The notes below the pieces were generated by a model. That model made no database searches and was not told the origin of the DNA. It was given only the letters and a program-made list of their open reading frames with translations. DNA of 64,000 nucleotides from JTS-RE37 sp041743425 (lineage in GTDB: Bacteria > Bacteroidota > Bacteroidia > Flavobacteriales > Flavobacteriaceae). The number at the start of each line of letters is the position of its first letter. Position 1 is the stretch's first letter. The stretch lies in contig JBGTMS010000002.1 of NCBI GenBank assembly GCA_041743425.1, positions 1-64,000 of the forward strand, given 5' to 3'. The position numbers were made by a program, and so were the translations under genes. Shown piece by piece: positions 18,948 to 27,679 of the stretch.

Positions 18948-21503
18948 TTAAAAGGTCACTCTGAAACTTATATTCGGAGTGCGTCCCAGGGAAAAGCTTT
19001 CCACGGTTTCAATTTCATTTGCGTCATTCAACCGGTAATATCGGTTGAGGATATTTTCATGATTTAGAATGTTCAGAAGTGAAACCCCGGCGGTGGCTGA
19101 TATGCCCGGACGCAATTCAAAGTCATAGATCGCAGAAGCGTCAGCCCGGAAGTAGTCCGGCAGTCTGCTGCTATTCGGGGCGGTGTAATTAATTTCATTG
19201 GGAACAACATCCATGTTGATTGCGTTATTTCCGGGTTGTGGCTCTGTATATGGTTTTCCGGTCCGGTAATTGATGCCAATCCCAAGCTTCAGATGTTCAT
19301 AGGAATAGGTACTCGCAAAGGTCACCGTGTGACGGATATCCTGGTTATTCGGAAACCTGACGGGATTTATGGTCTCAAAGTTATAAAAGTTGATATTGTG
19401 GGTATAGCTGAGCCAGGTGCTGAAATTTGAGCTCTTGTGGTTTATTATGGCTTCTGCTCCCTTCACGTCATAGCTACCTGTTTCACCATCAAACTGGTTT
19501 TGATTCTGAAAACCCTGGGTTGATGTGCTAATGCCCTCCACTAACTTATAAAATCCTTCGGCGCTGGCATACCAGTTGTCCCGGCTGTAATGGAAACCAA
19601 GGGAACCCTGCTTGCTTCTGGTGATGGGTAGGAGCGTATCATCCGATAAAACCCAACGCCGTTTTTCGATCCCTAAAAAGTTCTGTTCAAGGTCGATCAC
19701 CTGATTGGTAGTCTGGCTTTTAAACTCGCCCAATGCTTCCACCCGAAGGTTCCCGGCGAAGGTATAATTTATATTCAGGCGGGGTTCAGCAATCAGGGCA
19801 GTAAAAGTACCAGGATTCTCCATGTAATTGAGACGCACTCCACCTTTTATTCGCAATTTCTGGTCATTAGAAATATGTCCGAGTTCTGAATAGAGCCCGT
19901 GGGTCCGGATCACGCCCTTGACGGTACTGTTAAAGTCCGGTTGTGTGACATCGGTTTCGTTTGTAATTCCCACTTCACTCCCCTGATATCCGTTCAACCA
20001 AGTCAGCCGTGGAGACCATTGAAAAGTGGTGTTTACCCGAAAAGAAGATTCATCCACTTTGTTCTGCTGTAATAGTTGTTGTGCCCCATTCGCTGTAATA
20101 CTTTTTGAAATTAGGTTATAACGGGTATTATAGGTGTTAAGCAGGGTGGTGAATCTGGCAGTCCACCCGCTTTCAAGGCTGGCGCCCAGAGAAAAGTTGG
20201 TCTGGTTAAGGGTACTTTCATTCATCCGCCCGTCAGCCGAGGTTTCCGTATAATCAAGGCTGTTATTAATTTGAATAAAACTCACGCGGGCCTTGTGGGC
20301 ATCATTGATATCATATAAAATCTTCGCCGTGAAATCATAGAAGTAAAAATTTTCATCCTGTCTGATACCATCGTCTTCGGCAGCGCCTTCCCCTGGGATC
20401 TCTGTATCCTGGAATACCCGGTTGCGAAATTGTTGGTAGGTCGGGGTATCCAAAAAATCCGTAACTGAACGCCTGCCGGAAAATTGAAGTGCCAGCCGTT
20501 CAGAAAGAGGCGTATGCGCGTAAAAGTCCCCGCTGATCAGATTGAAACCGCCCCCGCCAAAGAATGGTTCTTCTACCACATCTTTTGTCCGCATATCGAT
20601 AATTCCGCTAACGCCATCACCATACTGTGCGCTGGTTCCGTTCTTAATCAGACTTACCTTATCTGTCAGGTAGGGATTGAAGGCCGAGATCAGGCCAAAA
20701 AAATGGCCGGACTGATACATCTTGATCCCGTCCCAAAGGATGAGGTTCTGGTCATGGGTTCCGCCCCTGATATTGATATCTGAAACCGTTTCATCAATAC
20801 TTTCAATACCAGGTAGGGCCTGAACTGTCTGAAGTACATCCGGTTCTGTTAATCCGGGAAGAATTCCAAAATCCTTGGTATTCAGTAAGATACTTGCATC
20901 AAGTTCGCGGGAAAGTCCGGTGGTCAGGAATTTAAAGACGATGACCTCGTCCAATTGCTGATAAAAAATGGCTAACGGAATGCTGACACAGGGTGTATCA
21001 CTTAGTACTTCCTCGGCACTTACAAATTTGGTTTTATAGCCGATATGCTGAATGCGAAGGGAGGCTTTTCTTGGGATATCGGCGAGGTAGAATGTCCCAT
21101 CACTACCTGTAACTGTAGAGCGATTGCTCCCTAAAACCTCAACGGAGGCCCCGGTTACCGTATTCTTTTCAAAATTATCCAGGACCAGGCCGCATATGGA
21201 GACCGTTGCGCTACGGGATATGGTATGATATCGTGAATTTAATTGTTTTATGATCAGCTGGGTTTGGTTTTCCAGATCTGACAGTATATCAGGGAGCGTA
21301 TTACTGGACGGAACCTGGATAAAAATAGAACGAAGATCTTCATCCACGTAGGAGAATCGGACGTCAAACTCCTTTTCCAGGTCTTGAATATAAGAAATGA
21401 TATTTACCGTGGAGGATGAGTTGCTCACCTGTGCCCTAAGAGCATGGCAAACAACGGAGAGCATCAGACAGAGGAGAATACGTTCAAGGTGCGTTTTCGC
21501 CAT
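18948..21503 (-). CDS. TonB-dependent receptor with STN signalling domain (FecA-like)
   Basis: Outer-membrane active transporter with a signalling domain. From the ATG at 21503 the 851-residue product has a signal peptide (ending near LRAQ), an STN domain (about residues 30-105, EKEFDVRFSYVDEDLRSIFI), a CarboxypepD_reg-like domain (about 105-190, VCGLVLD-type start and GTFYLADIPRK), a plug (LPGLTEPDVLQTVQALPGIE, INIRGGTHDQNLILWDGIKM) and a 22-strand-type barrel ending in SFRVTF with a terminal aromatic. STN domains contact FecR-type anti-sigma factors, and the gene's start overlaps the fecR-like stop by 20 bases. The ligand is unknown; no SusD partner is present. Confidence 0.92.
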   Translation of the reverse strand: MAKTHLERILLCLMLSVVCHALRAQVSNSSSTVNIISYIQDLEKEFDVRFSYVDEDLRSIFIQVPSSNTLPDILSDLENQTQLIIKQLNSRYHTISRSATVSICGLVLDNFEKNTVTGASVEVLGSNRSTVTGSDGTFYLADIPRKASLRIQHIGYKTKFVSAEEVLSDTPCVSIPLAIFYQQLDEVIVFKFLTTGLSRELDASILLNTKDFGILPGLTEPDVLQTVQALPGIESIDETVSDINIRGGTHDQNLILWDGIKMYQSGHFFGLISAFNPYLTDKVSLIKNGTSAQYGDGVSGIIDMRTKDVVEEPFFGGGGFNLISGDFYAHTPLSERLALQFSGRRSVTDFLDTPTYQQFRNRVFQDTEIPGEGAAEDDGIRQDENFYFYDFTAKILYDINDAHKARVSFIQINNSLDYTETSADGRMNESTLNQTNFSLGASLESGWTARFTTLLNTYNTRYNLISKSITANGAQQLLQQNKVDESSFRVNTTFQWSPRLTWLNGYQGSEVGITNETDVTQPDFNSTVKGVIRTHGLYSELGHISNDQKLRIKGGVRLNYMENPGTFTALIAEPRLNINYTFAGNLRVEALGEFKSQTTNQVIDLEQNFLGIEKRRWVLSDDTLLPITRSKQGSLGFHYSRDNWYASAEGFYKLVEGISTSTQGFQNQNQFDGETGSYDVKGAEAIINHKSSNFSTWLSYTHNINFYNFETINPVRFPNNQDIRHTVTFASTYSYEHLKLGIGINYRTGKPYTEPQPGNNAINMDVVPNEINYTAPNSSRLPDYFRADASAIYDFELRPGISATAGVSLLNILNHENILNRYYRLNDANEIETVESFSLGRTPNISFRVTF

Positions 21504-22404
21504 AGAATAGCACTTTACCCTCCTCAAGGTTATAGTAAATCTTAGAAGGTGTACTAATACTTTGTAACGCTAAATTCATATTTGTGTTGCTGAAAGTGCC
21601 TGTAAATAATCGACCTAAATCAATATTTCTTGTCTCCACATGTATATCAAACTGACGCTCAAACTCATCAAAGACGTAAGCCAGCGGAATGCTTGTAAAG
21701 GAACTTTCTCTATTAACCCATGAGGGAACACGTGTGTCAGGTGCTTTCGCATCCTGGATGGCACCGTCAATAATGACAAAAGAGGATCCTGCGGGTAGTT
21801 TTCGATTCATAGAATTGTAGGACACATTCACAAGTCCCTCGAAACAGGTCACTTCGAAAAAACCTTCCCGATTCTCAACATTGAACTGGGTGCCCAGCAC
21901 CGTGACTACACCTTTACCGGTATTTACCGTAAATTTTTTACCGTTGGCAACCTTAAAAAATGCTTCTCCCCTGAGTTTAATATTCCTTTTCCTATCCCAT
22001 TTCTTTTCATCATAAGATATCTCGGAATCGGCATTTAAAAGAACCTGGGAATTGTCAGGAAGTCGAATTTCCCGTGTTTGGGCATATTCCGTTGAGACGG
22101 TTTCTTTAAGTGAATAAAAATAATAGGAAGTAACTGAAAAAATAACAATAATCACCGCTGCTACCTTTATAAGTCTCCGGAATGGACGGAGGCGGATCAC
22201 CTTGGGCTCTTGCTTTAAATGGGATCTGCTGAATGCCTCAAAAGCTTTCTCAACATCGTAGTCAGGAGCCTGAATCTCAGAGGAAGCCTGTCTGATTTTC
22301 TCATATGAGGCATATTCCGGCGTGTTCCGGAAAGAGGCTAGTTCCTCCTCCGAAAGCTCTTTATTAAGCCATCTTGCCAAATAGGTATCTTCCATTGATA
22401 TCAT
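21484..22404 (-). CDS. FecR family anti-sigma factor
   Basis: Inner-membrane regulator that relays the occupancy of a TonB receptor to its cognate ECF sigma factor. The 306-residue product has a cytoplasmic N-terminus with the family start (YLARWLNKELSEEE), one membrane helix (about residues 78-99, LIKVAAVIIVIFSVTSYYFY), the FecR beta domain (TREIRLPDNSQVLLNADSEI, LRGEAFFKVANGKKFTVNTG, VTVLGTQFNV), and a C-terminal DUF4974-type domain (LAYVFDEFERQFDIHVE). The ATG at 22395 is an alternative start three codons in. It lies between the sigma-factor and receptor genes, same strand. Confidence 0.92.
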   Translation of the reverse strand: MISMEDTYLARWLNKELSEEELASFRNTPEYASYEKIRQASSEIQAPDYDVEKAFEAFSRSHLKQEPKVIRLRPFRRLIKVAAVIIVIFSVTSYYFYSLKETVSTEYAQTREIRLPDNSQVLLNADSEISYDEKKWDRKRNIKLRGEAFFKVANGKKFTVNTGKGVVTVLGTQFNVENREGFFEVTCFEGLVNVSYNSMNRKLPAGSSFVIIDGAIQDAKAPDTRVPSWVNRESSFTSIPLAYVFDEFERQFDIHVETRNIDLGRLFTGTFSNTNMNLALQSISTPSKIYYNLEEGKVLFYGENAP

Positions 22405-22551
22405 CTTTATAACTATATAACAATTAACGAGCTAAAAACCCTACTTGTTGTACAGACTAGTTTTATAAGTCGTTTTGCAGATCTTTTTTTAATCGCCCTT
22501 TGAAAGCGAGGGTAGCAGGACATCCCATAGATATACCTTCGCTCTTTGGCA

Positions 22552-23049
22552 TTATATACCATCTATCTGTTCCCGGAGCGTCTGTAACGCCAGGTGCATT
22601 CTTTTTTCTATAGCTTTTACACTTACGCCCTCCATTTCTGCAATTTCGGCATATTTCTTACCATCAATCCTGTTTAAAAGGAAGGTGGTCCTTTGGTTTT
22701 CAGGAAGGCCATCAAGCGCTGCTTCCAGTTTCTTTCTGAATTCCTGCTCTTCCAACAGGTATTCCGGGGTAACATTTGTGGAACTCATTGAGTTATCCGC
22801 GTACTTAAGCCGAACCTTTTCGGCTTTTATCATATTGAGATAGAGATTATTAGCCACTGTATAAACATAGGACTTTACCTTCTCCGGCCGTACCTTGGCA
22901 CAATTCTCCCAAAGTTTTAAAAAGGCTTCCTGTACAGCATCATATGCTTTGGCTTCATTTCCGAATTTATAATATATGTAATTGAAGACCGTTTTGGAAT
23001 TAGCCTTGAAAAGGGAAGTAAACACCATCTCTTCGCAAACATTATCCAT
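22552..23049 (-). CDS. ECF RNA polymerase sigma factor (FecI-like)
   Basis: Extracytoplasmic-function sigma factor of 165 residues. Region 2 is seen at FNYIYYKFGNEAKAYDAVQE and AFLKLWEN (about residues 23-50), followed by VKSYVYTVANNLYLNMI. Region 4 is LDGLPENQRTTFLLNRIDG with the helix-turn-helix KYAEIAEMEGVSVKAIEKRM (about 113-152). No anti-sigma-like fusion is present. It lies 147 bases upstream of the fecR-like gene; that gap shows no terminator. Its own promoter contains the housekeeping -7 box, so basal expression probably does not depend on itself. Confidence 0.94.
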   Translation of the reverse strand: MDNVCEEMVFTSLFKANSKTVFNYIYYKFGNEAKAYDAVQEAFLKLWENCAKVRPEKVKSYVYTVANNLYLNMIKAEKVRLKYADNSMSSTNVTPEYLLEEQEFRKKLEAALDGLPENQRTTFLLNRIDGKKYAEIAEMEGVSVKAIEKRMHLALQTLREQIDGI

Positions 23050-23080
23050 TTTTTTTCAAATTGAAAAGGTTGGTTATTCT

Positions 23081-23088
23081 CAAAGATA
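23081..23088 (-). promoter_or_regulatory. Promoter -7 element for the ECF sigma factor operon
   Basis: On the minus strand this reads TATCTTTG, an exact TAnnTTTG match, 31 bases before the sigma-factor ATG. The same 119-base divergent region must also hold the promoter of the lipoprotein at 23169, for which I see no housekeeping box; an ECF-dependent promoter there is possible but unproven. Confidence 0.5.
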
Positions 23089-23168
23089 TTTTAATTTAAT
23101 TAATAAAAGAGTAGGGTATTTCAAAAGATGATTGTTTTAAATATGTATAAACAAAAATCCAAATCGTT

Positions 23169-24932
23169 ATGAAAGAGGCTATTAAGTATACGACCTACGC
23201 CTTCCTACTATTGCTGCCACTGCTTTTTGGGGCATGCCAGTCAGAATTCGAACCCCTTCCCGAAGTTTCAGAAGAACAAACTATTGTAGCAAATTCCGAA
23301 ACGGCCAGACTCATAGAGAAAACATGTGAACAGGACGGTTCCTTTGACAATATAGTTGATAAGGCAAGTTGTTTTGCCATCCGATTTCCCTATACCGTAC
23401 GGATCATGGGAAGTGAAATAACAATATCCTCTGTGAAGGATCTTGACCAACTGGAAGAGTTGGTTGATTCCTTTGATGCCGAGGAAGAGGATCTGCTGGA
23501 AATTGTCTTCCCTATAACTGTAACCTTCGGTAACTATGAGGAGGTGGTGATTGAAGGCAAGGAGAGTTTGCTGGACCTGGCCGGGGAATGCAATGAGGGA
23601 GGTACAGACAATGATATCGAATGTATAGATTTTGTCTATCCTATAAATCTCTATACGCTGAATATCAATGAACAGCAAACTGGGATTATTACCATAGAAA
23701 GTGATGAGGAGATGCGCAGATTTTTTGAAGGATTGGATGAGAACAATCTGGTAAGTCTTGAATTTCCGGTAAAACTGCGATTATTTGATGATACTCAGAT
23801 AGTAGTTCAAAGTAATGAAGAGCTTGTATCAGCCATCGAACTGGCGAAGGATGCCTGCGACGAGGATGACGATAATGATCACAACGATGATGATTTTTCT
23901 CAGGAGCGCCTTGAGGAATTGCTTGTATTATGTCCCTGGCTGATCAAAGAATTCCAGCGCGAGCAAATAAGTCAGACAGAGCAATATTTTGACTATGCCA
24001 TGTCGTTTGATGCTGCCGGTGAGGTAACAGTGAAGGATCGGGCAGGAAATAGTTTATCCGGTAGCTGGAGCACCAGGGTTGCCGATAACAAAGTGTTGTT
24101 GAAACTACAATTTGATGTCCTGGTCGATTTTAATCTGGACTGGTATGTCTATGAACTGGAGTCAGGAAAAATCAAGTTATCCACAGAGGATGGAGATAAA
24201 ATTGTAATGCACAAGGCCTGTGATCTTTTTAATGAGGATCCGGACACATTACGTGAGATTTTAAAGGAATGCAGCTGGATTATTCACAACCTCAAGGTCG
24301 ATCAGGTTGAGATGAGAAGGCTGTTAGGATATGAATTTAATTTTCTTGCAGAGGGGATCGTTACGCTCACCAAAGGAGAATCAGTATCGCAGGGTAGCTG
24401 GGAAATAACTTTAAATACCCAGGGGCGACTTGTACTTGCTATCGTCATGGGAGATGAACCTTCCATTAGCTTTGAATGGCCGTTGTCTGATCTGCGAAAT
24501 GACCGCCTTCAGTTTGAGATTCCTGATACGGGATATGAACTATTGCTGGAAAGGGTATGCGATCAAAACAACGGAGATACGGATGTTTCTGAGATTCGGA
24601 ATATCCTGATGGGGGGAGACTGGCGTGTGGCAGATCTCTCAGGAGGCGCCAATGTGGCGGTCGACTACAGTACTAATTCCTTCAATTTCGGACAGTTGAA
24701 TATACTTACAATCAACAGTTCCGCCTCAGGACCTGAAGTCAATGGTTTGTGGAGAATTACCCGGAACAGCGAGGGAAATCTTACGGTTTATCTGAATGCC
24801 GGGGATGAAGGAATTCTTGGGTCGTTAACAGGAGCCTGGGATTTTGTGCAGATTACCAATGAGAGGTTAGAAATTAAGCTTATCGCCGGGGATGGGGGTG
24901 TATCCATCCTCGTTTTTGAAAAAATAGGGTGA
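23169..24932 (+). CDS. Large repeat-containing lipoprotein divergent from ECF operon
   Basis: A 587-residue lipoprotein of unknown function. The signal peptide ends in the lipobox LFGAC (Cys near residue 23). The N-terminal half holds four related modules, each carrying a hydrophobic-FP segment (RFPYTVRI, VFPITVTF, VYPINLYT, EFPVKLRL) followed by a beta strand and an acidic helix. An Asp-rich linker (DEDDDNDHNDDD, about residues 229-241) separates them from three C-terminal modules of about 105-115 residues that begin LLVLCPWLIKEF, ILKECSWIIHNL and ILMGGDWRVADL and resemble lipocalin-like beta barrels. It is transcribed away from the sigma/FecR/TonB operon, which suggests the same system, but this is context only. 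Confidence 0.75.
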   Translation: MKEAIKYTTYAFLLLLPLLFGACQSEFEPLPEVSEEQTIVANSETARLIEKTCEQDGSFDNIVDKASCFAIRFPYTVRIMGSEITISSVKDLDQLEELVDSFDAEEEDLLEIVFPITVTFGNYEEVVIEGKESLLDLAGECNEGGTDNDIECIDFVYPINLYTLNINEQQTGIITIESDEEMRRFFEGLDENNLVSLEFPVKLRLFDDTQIVVQSNEELVSAIELAKDACDEDDDNDHNDDDFSQERLEELLVLCPWLIKEFQREQISQTEQYFDYAMSFDAAGEVTVKDRAGNSLSGSWSTRVADNKVLLKLQFDVLVDFNLDWYVYELESGKIKLSTEDGDKIVMHKACDLFNEDPDTLREILKECSWIIHNLKVDQVEMRRLLGYEFNFLAEGIVTLTKGESVSQGSWEITLNTQGRLVLAIVMGDEPSISFEWPLSDLRNDRLQFEIPDTGYELLLERVCDQNNGDTDVSEIRNILMGGDWRVADLSGGANVAVDYSTNSFNFGQLNILTINSSASGPEVNGLWRITRNSEGNLTVYLNAGDEGILGSLTGAWDFVQITNERLEIKLIAGDGGVSILVFEKIG

Positions 24933-24979
24933 TTCCCACCCAGTAGTCATTACCAGTCCTTTTTGCCCCAGATTGCCGG

Positions 24980-25009
24980 AATGGGCAGCTTCTTATGAAG
25001 CTGCCCATT
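24980..25009 (+). terminator. Hairpin after the repeat lipoprotein gene
   Basis: A perfect 13-bp stem with a 4-base loop (left arm 24980-24992, right arm 24997-25009) lies 48 bases after the lipoprotein stop. The following tract is only moderately T-rich (tccatttacatttc), so it is a probable rather than classical intrinsic terminator. Confidence 0.6.
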
Positions 25010-25057
25010 TCCATTTACATTTCTCCCCTATAAGTTCCACGATCCGGCCGAGATGCT

Positions 25058-25065
25058 TAAATTTG
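25058..25065 (+). promoter_or_regulatory. Promoter -7 element for ffh
   Basis: TAAATTTG is an exact match to TAnnTTTG, 26 bases upstream of the ffh ATG. No spaced -33 TTG is evident. Confidence 0.5.
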
Positions 25066-25091
25066 CACTTCCCTGAAGAAATAGAGAGAAG

Positions 25092-26423
25092 ATGTTCGAC
25101 AATTTAAGTGAAAAATTAGATAAGGCACTCCATGTTCTTAAAGGACATGGACAGATCACTGAGATCAACGTTGCAGAAACTACCAAGGAAGTCAGACGGG
25201 CCCTCCTCGATGCCGATGTGAACTTTAAAACGGCCAAGGAGTTTACAAATAAAGTTCGGGATAAGGCACTTGGGCAAAATGTGCTTACTACCCTTCAGCC
25301 GGGGCAATTAATGATAAAGATTGTCAAGGATGAGCTAACCCAGCTCATGGGTGGGGAGAGTGAAGGGATCAATTTATCTGCCAATCCCTCTGTAATTCTA
25401 ATGTCGGGGTTACAGGGATCCGGAAAGACCACTTTTTCAGGAAAACTGGCCCTTTACCTTAAGACAAAAAAATCAAAGCACCCACTCCTTGTAGCTTGCG
25501 ATGTGTATCGACCTGCGGCCATAGACCAGTTGCATGTCGTAGGGGAACAGGTAGGTGTGCCGGTATATTCAGACAAGGAAAATACAGATCCCGTTTCGCT
25601 GGCTAAGGCCGGCGTTGCCTATGCCAGGACGCATGGGCACAACTGCGTTATTATCGATACGGCAGGGCGCCTTGCTGTCGATCAGCAAATGATGACGGAG
25701 ATCTCAAATATCAGGGATGCGGTACAGCCTCAGGAAACACTCTTTGTTGTGGATGCCATGACTGGCCAGGATGCCGTCAACACCGCCAAGGCATTCAATG
25801 AAATTCTCAATTTTGACGGGGTTATTCTGACTAAACTCGATGGGGATACACGTGGGGGCGCGGCTATTTCCATCAAATCAGTTGTTGATAAACCGATCAA
25901 GTTTATAGGAACCGGAGAGAAAATGGATGCCATAGACGTTTTCCATCCGGCCAGGATGGCAGATCGCATCCTGGGTATGGGCGATGTTATATCCCTGGTC
26001 GAGCGGGCACAGGAACAATTTGATGAGGATGCGGCACGAAAAATTCAAAAAAAGATTGCCAAAAACCAGTTTGGTTTTGATGATTTCTTAAGTCAGATCC
26101 AGCAAATCAAGAAAATGGGAAGTATGAAGGACCTTATGGGTATGATCCCCGGAGCGGGAAAGGCCCTCAAAGGACTTGATATTGATGACGATGCATTTAA
26201 GCATATTGAAGCCATGATCCATTCAATGACTCCTGATGAACGCAGCTTGCCCTCAAAGCTGAATGCATCCAGAAAAAAACGGATTGCCCAGGGTAGCGGG
26301 CGTAGCATCCAGGAGGTAAATCAGCTTCTTAAGCAATTTGATCAGATGGGAAAAATGATGAAGATGATGCAAGGGGGGGGAGGCAAGAAAATGATGCAAA
26401 TGATGAGCGGATTGCGGCCATGA
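25092..26423 (+). CDS. ffh: Signal recognition particle protein Ffh
   Basis: Ffh binds signal sequences and SRP RNA and, with FtsY, delivers nascent membrane proteins to the translocon. The 443-residue product has the N-domain helix bundle (MFDNLSEKLDKALHVLKGHG), the GTPase G-domain with P-loop SGLQGSGKTTFSGKLALYL, DTAGRLAVDQ and TKLDGDTRGGAA, and the M-domain with its methionine-rich C-terminus (MGKMMKMMQ). No SRP RNA gene was seen in the flanking gaps. It is followed 94 bases later by folD on the same strand. Confidence 0.97.
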   Translation: MFDNLSEKLDKALHVLKGHGQITEINVAETTKEVRRALLDADVNFKTAKEFTNKVRDKALGQNVLTTLQPGQLMIKIVKDELTQLMGGESEGINLSANPSVILMSGLQGSGKTTFSGKLALYLKTKKSKHPLLVACDVYRPAAIDQLHVVGEQVGVPVYSDKENTDPVSLAKAGVAYARTHGHNCVIIDTAGRLAVDQQMMTEISNIRDAVQPQETLFVVDAMTGQDAVNTAKAFNEILNFDGVILTKLDGDTRGGAAISIKSVVDKPIKFIGTGEKMDAIDVFHPARMADRILGMGDVISLVERAQEQFDEDAARKIQKKIAKNQFGFDDFLSQIQQIKKMGSMKDLMGMIPGAGKALKGLDIDDDAFKHIEAMIHSMTPDERSLPSKLNASRKKRIAQGSGRSIQEVNQLLKQFDQMGKMMKMMQGGGGKKMMQMMSGLRP

Positions 26424-26517
26424 TTCAGATTCCGGAACGCTGCGACAACAACATAAGACCAATCAGGGCCCGCCTATGGGATAGGACACCGGGGCTTTTT
26501 AGATAGTGTGAAAATAT

Positions 26518-27402
26518 ATGGAATTACTTGATGGTACCAAAATAGCCAATCAGATTAAGGATGAAATAGCTGCGGAGGTAGCCAAAATGAAGGAAAGGGG
26601 AGAAAAGGTACCTCACCTGGCGGCGGTAATAGTTGGCAATGACGGCGCCAGCCTTACCTACGTGGGAAGCAAGGTAAAGGCATGTGAACGTGTTGGTTTT
26701 GAATCTACCTTACTACGGATGCCCAGTACCACTTCTGAAGAAGAATTGTTGCGTAGGATCGGAGAACTTAACAGGGATGAGGCCATTGATGGATTTATCG
26801 TGCAACTCCCACTTCCGGAGCAGATCAACACCCAGGCAGTTATCATGGCTGTTGACCCGGAAAAGGATGTAGATGGCTTTCACCCGACTAATTTTGGAAA
26901 AATGGCGCTGGATATGAGTACCTTCATTCCGGCTACTCCTTTCGGCATTCTGGAATTGCTGGAGCGGTATCAGGTAGAAACCAAAGGAAAACACACCGTA
27001 GTTATTGGGAGAAGTCATATCGTCGGCAGGCCAATGAGCATTCTGATGGGCAGAAAGGGGTGGCCGGGGAATTCAACCGTAACCCTAACCCATAGCCATA
27101 CCAGGAACATTAACCAGATTATTTCACAGGCAGATATTGTCATTTCTGCCCTGGGAGTACCTCATTTTCTGAAAGCAGAAATGGTAAAAGATAATGCTGT
27201 TGTTATAGATGTAGGGATTACGCGTGTCGCAGATGAATCCAAACCGAAAGGCTACTATCTGACCGGAGATGTTGATTTCGAAAATGTCAGCAAAAAAGCA
27301 TCCTACATTACCCCAGTTCCAGGTGGGGTAGGGCCAATGACCATCGCAATGTTGCTTAAAAATACGCTTCTTGCCCGTGAGAGGCACAGAAGCAGGGCCT
27401 AG
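26518..27402 (+). CDS. folD: Bifunctional methylenetetrahydrofolate dehydrogenase/cyclohydrolase
   Basis: FolD oxidises 5,10-methylene-THF to methenyl-THF and hydrolyses it to 10-formyl-THF for purine and formyl-methionine synthesis. The 294-residue product shows the active-site YVGSKVKAC (Tyr/Lys of YxxxK near residue 52), IVQLPLPEQI, DPEKDVDGFHP, the NADP-binding VVIGRSHIVGRPMSILM, and PVPGGVGPMTIAMLLKNT. It is full length and lies downstream of ffh, a common neighbour in flavobacteria. Confidence 0.97.
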   Translation: MELLDGTKIANQIKDEIAAEVAKMKERGEKVPHLAAVIVGNDGASLTYVGSKVKACERVGFESTLLRMPSTTSEEELLRRIGELNRDEAIDGFIVQLPLPEQINTQAVIMAVDPEKDVDGFHPTNFGKMALDMSTFIPATPFGILELLERYQVETKGKHTVVIGRSHIVGRPMSILMGRKGWPGNSTVTLTHSHTRNINQIISQADIVISALGVPHFLKAEMVKDNAVVIDVGITRVADESKPKGYYLTGDVDFENVSKKASYITPVPGGVGPMTIAMLLKNTLLARERHRSRA

Positions 27403-27406
27403 TTAT

Positions 27407-27562
27407 TTATGCCTGCAACTCAGTTTCCTCTTCATAAGGTAAACCCTGAATAGAATCCCGGGGAGTGATAATTTCCAAATCCTTATCTACTTCGTGATTC
27501 GTACAGGCTGATACTTCCAGTAAAGCCACTGTGAGCAGCACAATGTGCACAAACTTTTTCAT
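27407..27562 (-). CDS. Small lipoprotein, 51 aa
   Basis: A short gene read directly from the sequence. The minus strand gives an ATG at 27562 and a TAA at 27407-27409, encoding 51 residues. The N-terminus is a textbook lipoprotein signal: MKK, a hydrophobic core FVHIVLLTVALL, and a lipobox ending in Cys20 (EVSAC). The mature part is 32 residues, acidic and without known motifs. It is convergent with folD, its stop lying 5 bases after the folD stop. Function unknown. Confidence 0.65.
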   Translation of the reverse strand: MKKFVHIVLLTVALLEVSACTNHEVDKDLEIITPRDSIQGLPYEEETELQA

Positions 27563-27679
27563 GTCTTCAGAATTTTAAGGATTCGGATGGTACCGGAGTA
27601 TTAAAACGCTTCAAATATCCTTTTGTTATTTGGAGGCTTCCTGAAAAACTGTACCTTTTGATGAAAATCTCCAAATATT

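Noticed and set aside
24933..25091. SRP RNA gene next to ffh
   Set aside because: The gap holds a 13-bp hairpin and a promoter box but not the conserved SRP Alu/S-domain sequence.
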